A DNA stretch of 12,727 nucleotides from Candidatus Puniceispirillum sp. (lineage in GTDB: Bacteria; Pseudomonadota; Alphaproteobacteria; Puniceispirillales; Puniceispirillaceae), in the NCBI GenBank assembly GCA_016778825.1, contig JADHOU010000020.1, positions 1-12,727 of the forward strand. Direction: 5' to 3'. Shown one piece after another: positions 6,357-12,727 of this stretch (within the stretch, counting starts at the first letter, position 1; each line of letters begins with the position of its first letter). Made by a program: the position numbers and the translations under genes. The notes under the pieces are model-generated. The model did no database searches. It was not told the origin of the DNA and saw only the letters and a list, made by a program, of their open reading frames with translations.

Positions 6357-7223
6357 ATGGCCGCAATAGCAAGCCAATCCACGCCATCAATTGCGCAAAA
6401 AAAGACTGACGCAAGCGACTGGTTTCGAACACTTCGTGATGAGATTTGCGCGGTTTTTGAAGCGATTGAAGATGCCGGCCGGGATGATGATCGTCCGGCT
6501 GGCCGTTTTGCGCGCAAGAACTGGCAGCGCGATGGCGGCGGCGGCGGCGAGATCAGCCTCATGCATGGCCGCGTGTTTGAAAAGGTTGGGGTAAATATCT
6601 CTACCGTTTTCGGCACATTTTCAGATGATTTTAAAGGCCAGATCAGCGGTGCTGAAGATGATGGCCGGTTCTGGGCGTCCGGCATTTCATTGGTGGCGCA
6701 TATGCGTAATCCGCATGTACCGGCTGCCCATATGAATACAAGATTTATTGCGACCTCGAAAAACTGGTTTGGCGGCGGCGGTGATTTGACCCCGCTTTTG
6801 CCCGATGCGGCAGCGGGCGCTGAATTTCATGCAGCGTTAAAAGCGGCATGTGACAGCCATGATCCTGATTATTATCCAAAATATAAAAAATGGTGTGATG
6901 AATATTTCTATTTACCCCATCGTGAGGAGCCGCGCGGCGCTGGCGGGATTTTCTATGATAATTTGAATAGCGGCGATTGGGCCAAGGATTTTGCCTTTAC
7001 CCGCGATGTTGGAACGGCATTTAAAAATGGTTATGCCGAGATTGTCAAAAGCCGCATGGATTTACCCTGGACTGATGAAGATCGTCATGCCCAGCTTGTG
7101 CGCCGCGGCCGTTATGTTGAATTTAATTTGCTCTATGACCGAGGCACGTTATTCGGTTTGAAAACTGGCGGAAATATCGAAGCGATTTTGATGAGTTTAC
7201 CGCCTGAAGTGCGCTGGCCGTGA
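6357..7223 (+). CDS. hemF: Oxygen-dependent coproporphyrinogen III oxidase
   Basis: The enzyme oxidatively decarboxylates coproporphyrinogen III to protoporphyrinogen IX using O2, a late step of haem synthesis in the cytoplasm. From the ATG it is 288 residues, the usual size. Diagnostic segments are the glycine-rich run [14 protein letters not shown], the [12 protein letters not shown] region with likely active-site His, [27 protein letters not shown], and the near-invariant C terminus [20 protein letters not shown] followed by [15 protein letters not shown]. It follows cca directly: the cca stop is at 6342-6344 and an in-frame GTG sits at 6345, four codons before the chosen ATG. Transcription with cca is likely. 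The cytochrome bc1 operon starts 208 bases downstream, which fits a link with haem demand but does not prove coregulation. Confidence 0.95.
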   Translation: MAAIASQSTPSIAQKKTDASDWFRTLRDEICAVFEAIEDAGRDDDRPAGRFARKNWQRDGGGGGEISLMHGRVFEKVGVNISTVFGTFSDDFKGQISGAEDDGRFWASGISLVAHMRNPHVPAAHMNTRFIATSKNWFGGGGDLTPLLPDAAAGAEFHAALKAACDSHDPDYYPKYKKWCDEYFYLPHREEPRGAGGIFYDNLNSGDWAKDFAFTRDVGTAFKNGYAEIVKSRMDLPWTDEDRHAQLVRRGRYVEFNLLYDRGTLFGLKTGGNIEAILMSLPPEVRWP

Positions 7224-7355
7224 TGGTTTTGGCGTTTGGAATCATTAGACTGGCCAGTTTTCAGCAAATTTTTGCGCGAATCATGCAAAATTAGGGTAGG
7301 AAAACAGGGCGTGACCATGCTAGGAAATCTCCAACAAATTTTGCCAGCCGGCATG

Positions 7356-7375
7356 TTTGATCTAGCAAGATCAAA
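7356..7375. promoter_or_regulatory. Inverted repeat in the petA leader, candidate operator
   Basis: TTTGATCT and AGATCAAA form perfect 8-base arms around AGCA, 56 bases before the petA start. The TTGAT/ATCAA halves resemble those of FNR/CRP-type sites, but they are eight bases apart instead of four, so this is not a standard FNR box. It could be an operator of another dimeric regulator or a leader hairpin. Confidence 0.3.
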
Positions 7376-7431
7376 ACGACTTTTATTCATGTCGAATAAC
7401 ATGTTCGGAAAACAGCGTAAAAGAGGACAAG

Positions 7432-7992
7432 ATGGCTAATTCGGATACTAACAAAAATCCCGCAAATGGTGATGTTCAAGAACCGGGACGTCGCGATTTT
7501 ATCGTTGTGGCAACCTATGCGATGGCAGGCCTTGGCGCTGCTGCGGTTGCTTGGCCACTGATTGATCAGTTGAACCCAGCTGCTGATACTTTGGCGCTTG
7601 CCAATATCGAAGTTGATATCTCAAAAATCGCTGTTGGCCAGTCGATCACTGTGAAATGGCGCGGCAAGCCGGTGTTTATACGGCATCGTACTGCTGATGA
7701 AATTGCCCGCGCAAATGACACGAATCTAGATGATCTGCGCGACCCAGAAATTGATACGGCACGCGCTGAAAAGCCTGAATATCTGGTTCTGGTTGGTGTT
7801 TGTACGCATCTTGGTTGCGTTCCACTTGGTCAGAAAACTGGCGAAGTGCGTGGTGACTATGATGGTTGGTTCTGCCCTTGCCATGGATCGCATTACGATA
7901 CATCAGGCCGGATTCGCAAAGGTCCTGCGCCGACAAATCTAGAAGTCCCGCCTTATAGTTTCCTATCCGACTCGGTTGTCCGTATCGGCTAA
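7432..7992 (+). CDS. petA: Ubiquinol-cytochrome c reductase Rieske iron-sulfur subunit
   Basis: The 186-residue Rieske protein carries electrons from ubiquinol at the Qo site to cytochrome c1. The N-terminal twin-arginine motif (GRRDFIVV, R20-R21) and hydrophobic helix (about 24-45) serve as a Tat-type signal anchor. The 2Fe-2S ligands are in CTHLGC (C124, H126) and CPCHGS (C148, H151), with C129 and C150 forming the stabilising disulfide. The [12 protein letters not shown] segment (164-175) is the conserved Pro loop. A strong GAGGA ribosome binding site lies four bases before the ATG. It is first in petABC, with the promoter probably in 7224-7431, although no clear -35/-10 pair is visible and no terminator separates it from hemF. 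Confidence 0.97.
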   Translation: MANSDTNKNPANGDVQEPGRRDFIVVATYAMAGLGAAAVAWPLIDQLNPAADTLALANIEVDISKIAVGQSITVKWRGKPVFIRHRTADEIARANDTNLDDLRDPEIDTARAEKPEYLVLVGVCTHLGCVPLGQKTGEVRGDYDGWFCPCHGSHYDTSGRIRKGPAPTNLEVPPYSFLSDSVVRIG

Positions 7993-8031
7993 TTATTTAT
8001 CTAATCACTGAAAATCAAAGGTGCAAAAACG

Positions 8032-9258
8032 ATGTCTGCCACTCAGTTTAAAAGCCCGGTAGTACGATGGATTGATCATCGGCTTCCTGTTTTTTCAATG
8101 TTGCATCATACAGCGCATGATTATCCAACGCCCAAAAACCTCAATTACATGTGGAATTTTGGCAGCCTTGCAGGTCTATCGCTGGCCATCATGATTGTGA
8201 CAGGTATTGTGCTTGCCATGAGCTATACGGCTCATGTTGATTACGCATTCGACTCAGTCGAACGGATCATGCGCGATGTGAACCATGGGTGGATGATCCG
8301 CTATATTCACATGAATACGGCGAGCTTCTTCTTCATTGTCGTTTACCTCCATATGTTCAGGGGGCTTTATTATGGCTCCTACAAGGCACCGCGCGAGTTG
8401 CTGTGGATGCTTGGGGTGGTTATTTTTCTGCTGATGATGGCAACTGCGTTCATGGGCTATGTTCTACCTTGGGGTCAGATGAGCTTTTGGGGTGCAACCG
8501 TTATTACCAACCTGTTTTCGGCCATTCCTTATGTGGGTGAAAGCATCGTTACCCTGTTGTGGGGCGGCTTTTCGGTTGATAATGCAACATTGAACCGGTT
8601 CTTCTCCTTGCATTATTTGATGCCATTTATCATTGCCGGTGTTGTGGTTCTGCATATTGTTGCCTTGCACAGATTTGGGTCAAACAACCCAATCGGCATT
8701 GATACAAAAGGGCCGCAAGATACAATTTCATTCCATCCTTATTACACAATCAAAGATGTGTTCGGCATTGCTGTTTTCTTGCTTTTGCTGGCCATGGCTG
8801 TGTTCTTTTTCCCAAATGCAATGGGTCATCCAGACAATTATATCCCTGCGGATGCATTGCAGACTCCGGCGCACATCGTTCCTGAATGGTACTTCTTGCC
8901 TTTCTATGCGATCTTGCGGGCGGTGCCTGACAAGCTTGGTGGTGTGTTGTTGATGTTTGGTGCGATTGCCGTTCTGTTTGTCTTGCCTTGGCTTGACAGA
9001 TCACCTGTTCGCTCGGCACGGTTCCGGCCTTTGTTCCGTATTTTCTTCTGGCTGTTCTTTGTCAATGCCATCGCCCTTGGCTATCTTGGCGGCAAGCCTG
9101 CTGAAGGTATCTACGTCATTTTGTCTCGCGTTGCGACGGCTTGGTACTTCCTGCATTTCCTAGCCATCTTGCCGCTGTTGAGCATGTTTGAAACAACCAA
9201 ACCTTTGCCGAAATCGATTTCGGAACCGGTGCTTGGGTCACCGGGGAGGGTTGCCTAA
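8032..9258 (+). CDS. petB: Cytochrome b subunit of the bc1 complex
   Basis: A 408-residue integral membrane protein with eight helices that binds hemes bL and bH and forms both quinone sites. The four axial histidines appear as two pairs 14 residues apart: H93 and H107 (RYIHMN, VYLHMF), and H194 and H208 (SLHYLM, VLHIVA). The 14-residue spacing in both pairs marks a true bc1-type cytochrome b, not a b6. The Qo-site PEWY motif is at 284-287, and [19 protein letters not shown] (142-160) is the cd1/cd2 quinol region. No fusion to cytochrome c1 is present. An AAAGGTG ribosome binding site lies eight bases before the ATG. It is 39 bases after petA, and its TAA overlaps the petC ATG by one base. 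Confidence 0.98.
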   Translation: MSATQFKSPVVRWIDHRLPVFSMLHHTAHDYPTPKNLNYMWNFGSLAGLSLAIMIVTGIVLAMSYTAHVDYAFDSVERIMRDVNHGWMIRYIHMNTASFFFIVVYLHMFRGLYYGSYKAPRELLWMLGVVIFLLMMATAFMGYVLPWGQMSFWGATVITNLFSAIPYVGESIVTLLWGGFSVDNATLNRFFSLHYLMPFIIAGVVVLHIVALHRFGSNNPIGIDTKGPQDTISFHPYYTIKDVFGIAVFLLLLAMAVFFFPNAMGHPDNYIPADALQTPAHIVPEWYFLPFYAILRAVPDKLGGVLLMFGAIAVLFVLPWLDRSPVRSARFRPLFRIFFWLFFVNAIALGYLGGKPAEGIYVILSRVATAWYFLHFLAILPLLSMFETTKPLPKSISEPVLGSPGRVA

Positions 9259-10013
9259 TGTTGAAACGTCTTTTTGTAGCACTGTTTGCCGTGACTTTGG
9301 CAGGCCCAGCGATGGCCGCTGGTGGTGATGTTGAATTGCAAAAGCGCGACTGGAGCTTTTCTGGTCCGTTCGGTACTTTTGACAAAGCCGCCATGCAGCG
9401 TGGATTTCAGGCCTATCGTGAAGTTTGTGCTGGCTGTCATGGAATGAAGTTGATTGCATTCCGCAATTTTTCTGATCTTGGTTATAACAATGACGAGATC
9501 AAGGCTATTGCCGCACAATATGAAGTGCAGGACGGCCCGAATGACGATGGCGAAATGTTTGTGCGTCCGGGAATTGCTGCCGACCGTATTCCATCTCCCT
9601 ATGCCAATGACAATGCAGCTCGTGCCAGCAATAACGGTGCCTTGCCACCCGATTTGTCACTGATTGCCAAGGCGCGTGGTAATGGCCCAGATTATCTGTT
9701 CAGCCTTCTTGCCGGTTATAAAGATGCACCTGAAGGCATGACAGTTCCGGACGGCATGTATTATAACGCAGCTTATCCTGGTCATCTGATTGCGATGCCG
9801 CAGCCACTTTATGGTCAAGATGTGACCTACAGCGGCGATGCCGATAACTCGGTTGAAGGTATTTCCAGTGATTTGGTGCAGTTCTTGATGTGGGCTGCCG
9901 AACCAAAGATGGAAGTCCGCAAACGCATTGGTGTGGCTGCGGTGTTCTTCCTTGGCATCTTTGTGGTGGTGTCATATATGGCAAAACGCCGCGTATGGGC
10001 TGACGTCCATTAA
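9258..10013 (+). CDS. petC: Cytochrome c1 subunit of the bc1 complex
   Basis: The 251-residue precursor begins with a Sec signal (about 1-20, ending PAMA|AGG). The mature protein binds haem covalently through VCAGCH (C57, C60, H61), with M180 in HLIAMPQPL as the probable sixth ligand. NGALPPDLSLIAKAR (127-141) and YNAAYPGHLIAMP (169-181) are classic cytochrome c1 segments. A single C-terminal helix (about 224-240, GVAAVFFLGIFVVVSYM) anchors it in the inner membrane, with its haem domain in the periplasm. The start is supported by a strong GGGGAGGG ribosome binding site inside the end of petB and the TAATG coupling. It is the last gene of petABC and is followed by hairpins and a T-run. Confidence 0.98.
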   Translation: MLKRLFVALFAVTLAGPAMAAGGDVELQKRDWSFSGPFGTFDKAAMQRGFQAYREVCAGCHGMKLIAFRNFSDLGYNNDEIKAIAAQYEVQDGPNDDGEMFVRPGIAADRIPSPYANDNAARASNNGALPPDLSLIAKARGNGPDYLFSLLAGYKDAPEGMTVPDGMYYNAAYPGHLIAMPQPLYGQDVTYSGDADNSVEGISSDLVQFLMWAAEPKMEVRKRIGVAAVFFLGIFVVVSYMAKRRVWADVH

Positions 10014-10019
10014 GCAACA

Positions 10020-10036
10020 AGCCCCATTAAGGGGCT
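10020..10036 (+). terminator. First of two tandem hairpins after petC
   Basis: AGCCCC and GGGGCT are perfect 6-base arms around ATTAA, starting seven bases after the petC stop. No T-run follows, so by itself it is more likely an mRNA-stabilising or pausing hairpin than a full terminator. The complete terminator lies 18 bases further on. Confidence 0.45.
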
Positions 10037-10054
10037 AGATATTGAAAAGAAATC

Positions 10055-10081
10055 ACCCCGTCCTTGTGGCGGGGTTTTTTC
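10055..10081 (+). terminator. Intrinsic terminator of petABC, possibly bidirectional
   Basis: ACCCCG and CGGGGT pair, extended inward by a T-G and a C-G pair around a CTTGT loop, and are followed directly by a run of six T (10075-10080). Read on the minus strand, the same stem is followed by a weaker T-rich stretch, so it may also stop read-through from the convergent ychF operon. Confidence 0.85.
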
Positions 10082-10225
10082 TTGCCCAATTTTACGCATT
10101 AGCTGTTTTAGGTTTGTTCTATTTTGGCAAACGCCGCCAATGGCCAAGCGCGCGTGGCCGCAAAGCTTGAGCAATTATTGATAAATGATCATATCGCCGG
10201 TGCGTATGAGCAATCGCGCCTGTGT

Positions 10226-10273
10226 TGCTGGCTTAACCTTAAGCTTTACTGCTATTTTAACTGCTACCTTAAC
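10226..10273. repeat. Degenerate 12-bp tandem repeat, four units
   Basis: On the plus strand the units are TGCTGGCTTAAC, CTTAAGCTTTAC, TGCTATTTTAAC and TGCTACCTTAAC, placed end to end. Units 1, 3 and 4 share TGCT and TTAAC; unit 2 is the most diverged. The array starts eight bases after the ychF stop codon (minus strand). One minus-strand frame through it would read VKVA-VKIA-VKLK-VKPA, but that frame is the +1/-1 shadow of ychF and has no start of its own. Confidence 0.5.
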
Positions 10274-10280
10274 TGGCGAC

Positions 10281-11381
10281 CTAGACGTTAAAGCGGAAAT
10301 GGAATACATCGCCATCAACGACTTTATAGTCGCTTCCCTCGATACGTAATTTACCAGCTTCCTTGGCACCGTTTTCGCCCTTGCAGGCCAGATAATCGGC
10401 ATAGGCGATCGTTTCCGCCCGAATAAAGCCACGTTGAAAATCAGTGTGGATTGCGCCTGCTGCTTGCGGTGCGCTTGCGCCTTTGGCAACGGTCCATGCG
10501 CGTGCCTCTTTTGGGCCAACGGTGAAAAAGGTCAAAAGGTCAAGCAAGCTGTAACCAGCGCGAATAAGCCGCGCCAACCCGGCTTCTTCAAGCCCAAGCT
10601 CGCCCAAAAATTCGTTCTTGTCAGCCTCGTCAAGCTGGGCAATTTCAGACTCAATCGCGGCCGAGACAATCACATAGGCGGCGCCGTCGGCGGCAGCCTT
10701 GTCGGCAACAAGCTGGCAATAGGCATTGCCGGTTGCTGCATCGCGCTCGGCAACGTTACAGACATAAAGGACCGGCTTTGCGGTCAGTAGCTGTAAATGG
10801 GGAAGGCGGGTGGCCTCGTCTTTGGTCAGGCCGGGGGTGCTGCGGGCAGGCTGGCCGTCTGATAGATGGGCAAAGATCTTTTCCATAAGGGCTAGATCGG
10901 CCTTTGAGTCCTTGTCACCGCCGCGTGATTTTTTCACCAGCGCCGTCATCCGGCGTTCAATCGAATCGATATCGGCAAGCATCAATTCGGTTTCAACAGT
11001 GGCAGCATCGCGAACCGGATCAACATCGCCATCAACATGCGTGATTTCGCCATCTTCAAAACAGCGCAAAACATGCGCGATCGCATCGACCTCGCGGATA
11101 TTGCCAAGAAATTGATTGCCAAGCCCTTCGCCTTTGGATGCGCCGCGAACAAGGCCAGCAATATCAACAAATTCGAGATGGGTCGGAATGACAGTTTTTG
11201 AATTTGCAAGCTCGGCTAATGCGGTAAGCCGGATATCTGGCACCGCAACGCGTCCAGTATTTGGTTCGATTGTACAGAACGGATAATTGGCCGCTTCGGC
11301 CGCCGCTGTTTGGGTCAAAGCGTTGAACAGGGTTGATTTTCCAACATTTGGCAGGCCAACAATGCCACAATTAAATCCCAT
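10281..11381 (-). CDS. ychF: YchF/OLA1 family ribosome-associated P-loop ATPase
   Basis: The 366-residue Obg-superfamily protein binds ribosomes and hydrolyses ATP. The P-loop is GLPNVGKST (9-17), followed by the switch region ANYPFCTIEPN with the Cys36 that corresponds to redox-sensitive Cys35 in E. coli, and the DxxG motif VDIAGLV (D73). The nucleotide-base motif is NVAE (about 209-212) in place of NKxD, the signature that gives YchF its ATP preference. A helical insert lies near 125-200, and the C-terminal TGS-like/DUF933 domain runs from FFTVGPKEARAW to the end (VFHFRF). It lies 22 bases after pth in the rplY-pth-ychF order common in alphaproteobacteria. An AGGA ribosome binding site precedes the ATG by 10 bases. 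Confidence 0.97.
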   Translation of the reverse strand: MGFNCGIVGLPNVGKSTLFNALTQTAAAEAANYPFCTIEPNTGRVAVPDIRLTALAELANSKTVIPTHLEFVDIAGLVRGASKGEGLGNQFLGNIREVDAIAHVLRCFEDGEITHVDGDVDPVRDAATVETELMLADIDSIERRMTALVKKSRGGDKDSKADLALMEKIFAHLSDGQPARSTPGLTKDEATRLPHLQLLTAKPVLYVCNVAERDAATGNAYCQLVADKAAADGAAYVIVSAAIESEIAQLDEADKNEFLGELGLEEAGLARLIRAGYSLLDLLTFFTVGPKEARAWTVAKGASAPQAAGAIHTDFQRGFIRAETIAYADYLACKGENGAKEAGKLRIEGSDYKVVDGDVFHFRFNV

Positions 11382-11403
11382 ATCCGGTAAATCCTATCTT
11401 TGG

Positions 11404-12039
11404 TTAATTTTGTTTTGATACGGCGCTAGCGGGTATGTCTTTGCCGTTATCGCCTTTTGGCTGGGGTGCCGGTGCCAGATAGGAAACACGGCTCATAAAG
11501 CCACCATCATCATGCTCAACAAGCCGGTCGGCTTCATCCGCCATTGCATCCAAAAGCTTTGGCAGCCAGCCCGTTTGTTCATCACGGCTGAAATCGGCTA
11601 AAACCCATGATTTGACATCCATCGCCTCATGCGGTGGGCGGCCAATGCCAATTCTGACGCGCCAATAATCAACACCGATATGCCGGTCGATATCACGAAG
11701 CCCATTGTGACCGCCATGGCCGCCACCAGTTTTGACACGCAGCTTTCCGGCTGCAAGATCAAGCTCGTCATGGAATACGAAAATATCGTTGGTATCAATC
11801 TTGTGAAACCGCGCAATCTCGGCAATTGCTAGGCCGGATTTATTCATAAAGCTTTGCGGCTTCACAAGGATGATTTTTTTAGACCCGATACGGCCATCAC
11901 TAATCAGCGATGGCCCCTTTTTTTTCCACGGTGAACATCCGTGCCGGTCGGCAAGACGATCAACAGCCAAAAAACCGACATTGTGCCGGTTCATGGCATA
12001 GTTTGATCCGGGGTTTCCCAGTCCTGCAATTAGACGCAT
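11404..12039 (-). CDS. pth: Peptidyl-tRNA hydrolase
   Basis: A 211-residue cytoplasmic enzyme that frees tRNA from peptidyl-tRNAs dropped by the ribosome. The bacterial Pth core is complete: GLGNPGSNYAMNRHNVGF (6-23) with N9, Y14 and the catalytic H19; KPQSFMNKSG (60-69) with N66; HDELDL (90-95) with catalytic-partner D91; and GGGHGGHNGLR (105-115) with N112. The final 20-25 residues (after SYLAPAP) are a polar tail beyond the usual E. coli length, as often seen in alphaproteobacteria. It starts 32 bases after rplY, with a weak GGGA ribosome binding site six bases upstream, and is probably cotranscribed with rplY and ychF. Confidence 0.97.
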   Translation of the reverse strand: MRLIAGLGNPGSNYAMNRHNVGFLAVDRLADRHGCSPWKKKGPSLISDGRIGSKKIILVKPQSFMNKSGLAIAEIARFHKIDTNDIFVFHDELDLAAGKLRVKTGGGHGGHNGLRDIDRHIGVDYWRVRIGIGRPPHEAMDVKSWVLADFSRDEQTGWLPKLLDAMADEADRLVEHDDGGFMSRVSYLAPAPQPKGDNGKDIPASAVSKQN

Positions 12040-12060
12040 GATTGTCCCGTTCGGGTTGGA

Positions 12061-12074
12061 TAGGCAAAAGCCTA
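12061..12074 (-). other. Small hairpin at the rplY stop codon
   Basis: TAGGC and GCCTA are perfect 5-base arms around a four-base homopolymer loop (TTTT on the transcribed strand). The stem includes the rplY TAG stop. No T-run follows, so it is not a terminator; it might modulate pth translation or mRNA decay, or be incidental. Confidence 0.25.
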
Positions 12075-12725
12075 GTCGTCAGATGCGCTATCTTCTTTGG
12101 CATCGGCGCCTTCGCCTTCACCAGCTTCTGCATCTTCGTCATCTTCATTTTTCACGCCGCCGCCAGGTGAAGCGATGGTCGCAACGGTGAAGTCACGATC
12201 GGTAATTATCGGGGTAATGCCATCCGGCAGTTCGATGGTGCTGATATGAACCGAATCACCAATCTTCAAGCCGCTGAGGTCAACCGTGATTTTTTCCGGG
12301 ATTGTCGTTGCTGGACATAGCAGTTCAATTTCGTAACGAACAACGTTCAATACGCCGCCAATCTTGATTCCAGGGCATTCATCTTCATTGATGAATTCAA
12401 CAGCAACAGCCACAGCCACTTTGGCTGAGCCTGATACGCGGAGGAAATCCATGTGAAGGACATTATCGGTCACCGGATGAAACTGAATATCACGGGTTAG
12501 AACAGTATGTTTACCGCCGCCAACTTGAATATCTAAGAGCCGACCAAAAATGCCGGGCTGATTAACAAGCTTAGTGATCTCACGCGTCTCGATGGTGATG
12601 CCCAATGGGTCCTTTTTGTCGCCATAAATGACGGCAGGGACTCGACCTGCACGGCGTACCGCACGGGCGGACCCCTTACCGACCCGTTCGCGCTGTTCTG
12701 CGCTAATGGTTGTATTGTCAGACAT
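12072..12725 (-). CDS. rplY: 50S ribosomal protein L25, long CTC/TL5 type
   Basis: The 217-residue protein binds 5S rRNA in the large subunit. Residues 1-94 form the L25 domain, with the diagnostic RERVGKGSARAVRRAGRVPAVIYG start (12-35) and FHPVTDNVLHMDFLRV (82-97). Residues 98-188 are the extra C-terminal beta domain of TL5/CTC proteins (KVAVAVAVEF, GGVLNVVRYEIEL, ISTIELPDGI), absent from the short E. coli form. A strongly acidic, probably disordered tail follows (192-217, rich in E, D, A and G). The complete gene fits, with only two bases left before the window end, so its promoter and ribosome binding site lie outside. It heads the rplY-pth-ychF cluster. Confidence 0.97.
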   Translation of the reverse strand: MSDNTTISAEQRERVGKGSARAVRRAGRVPAVIYGDKKDPLGITIETREITKLVNQPGIFGRLLDIQVGGGKHTVLTRDIQFHPVTDNVLHMDFLRVSGSAKVAVAVAVEFINEDECPGIKIGGVLNVVRYEIELLCPATTIPEKITVDLSGLKIGDSVHISTIELPDGITPIITDRDFTVATIASPGGGVKNEDDEDAEAGEGEGADAKEDSASDD

Positions 12726-12727
12726 TG

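Noticed and set aside
6341..6685. Long open frame opposite the start of hemF
   Set aside because: It is antisense to conserved HemF sequence with low-complexity Ser/Pro composition; no ribosome binding site or family match.
7248..7260. ACTGGCCAGT followed by four T as a hemF terminator
   Set aside because: The palindrome has no loop; folding would leave a three-base-pair stem, so it cannot work as an intrinsic terminator.
7356..7375. Canonical FNR/FixK box upstream of petA
   Set aside because: The TTGAT and ATCAA halves are separated by eight bases, whereas the consensus has four, so a standard FNR-family site is not supported. Kept only as an inverted repeat.
10142..10159. GC-rich imperfect palindrome (GGCCA...TGGCC around GCGCGC) as the ychF terminator
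   Set aside because: No T-run follows on either strand and the inner part lacks room for a normal loop. At most a weak hairpin.
10175..10519. Open frame on the minus strand running past the ychF stop
   Set aside because: Most of it is the shifted shadow of the ychF 3' end; there is no ribosome binding site or independent start beyond the ychF stop.
1..12727. Mobile element, CRISPR array, toxin-antitoxin or defence system, tRNA/rRNA genes
   Set aside because: No transposase or integrase frame, no regularly spaced repeats, no flanking direct repeats and no cloverleaf-like sequence were seen; all large genes are conserved housekeeping or known families in compact operons.

Overview
The window reads as a chromosomal housekeeping segment of an alphaproteobacterium with moderate GC content. 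The evidence is a mitochondrial-type petABC (cytochrome bc1) operon, the rplY-pth-ychF cluster with a long L25/CTC-type ribosomal protein, a TauE/SafE permease overlapping a TIGR02186-type membrane protein, and a DUF1285 / CoA-pyrophosphatase Nudix / small membrane protein / CCA-transferase cluster. All of these are arrangements I associate with Alphaproteobacteria. A marine SAR116-like lineage would fit the moderate GC and compact spacing, but that is inference and I cannot place it further. There is no insertion sequence, integrase, CRISPR array, tRNA, rRNA or obvious foreign island.

Layout. Minus strand, 36-2787: a tightly packed set transcribed leftwards in the order tauE-like permease, TIGR02186-type protein, universal stress protein, exported cyclophilin; a further gene may begin at the left edge. 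Upstream of it lies an unrecognised 117-residue gene (2911-3264, minus) followed by a probable intrinsic terminator. A gene-free divergent spacer (3265-3582) carries a near-perfect palindrome. Plus strand, 3583-7223: DUF1285 protein, Nudix CoA pyrophosphatase, small two-helix membrane protein, CCA tRNA nucleotidyltransferase and oxygen-dependent coproporphyrinogen oxidase (HemF), mostly overlapping or abutting. After 208 non-coding bases comes petABC (7432-10013), ending in tandem hairpins with a T-run. Minus strand, 10281-12725: ychF, pth and rplY, convergent with petABC.

How the genes fit together. petABC encodes the three catalytic subunits of ubiquinol:cytochrome c oxidoreductase, with all haem, Fe-S and Qo-site motifs intact. 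HemF just upstream makes a haem precursor, so haem supply and a haem-rich complex sit side by side. rplY-pth-ychF and cca serve translation. The TauE/TIGR02186/Usp/cyclophilin set looks like an envelope and stress group, with a permease and a membrane-anchored periplasmic partner of unknown substrate.

I do not see a clearly novel system. The items most worth a second look are the two gene neighbourhoods containing uncharacterised families, the 3318-3335 palindrome, the petA leader (inverted repeat plus possible upstream ORF) and a degenerate 12-bp tandem repeat next to the ychF stop codon.
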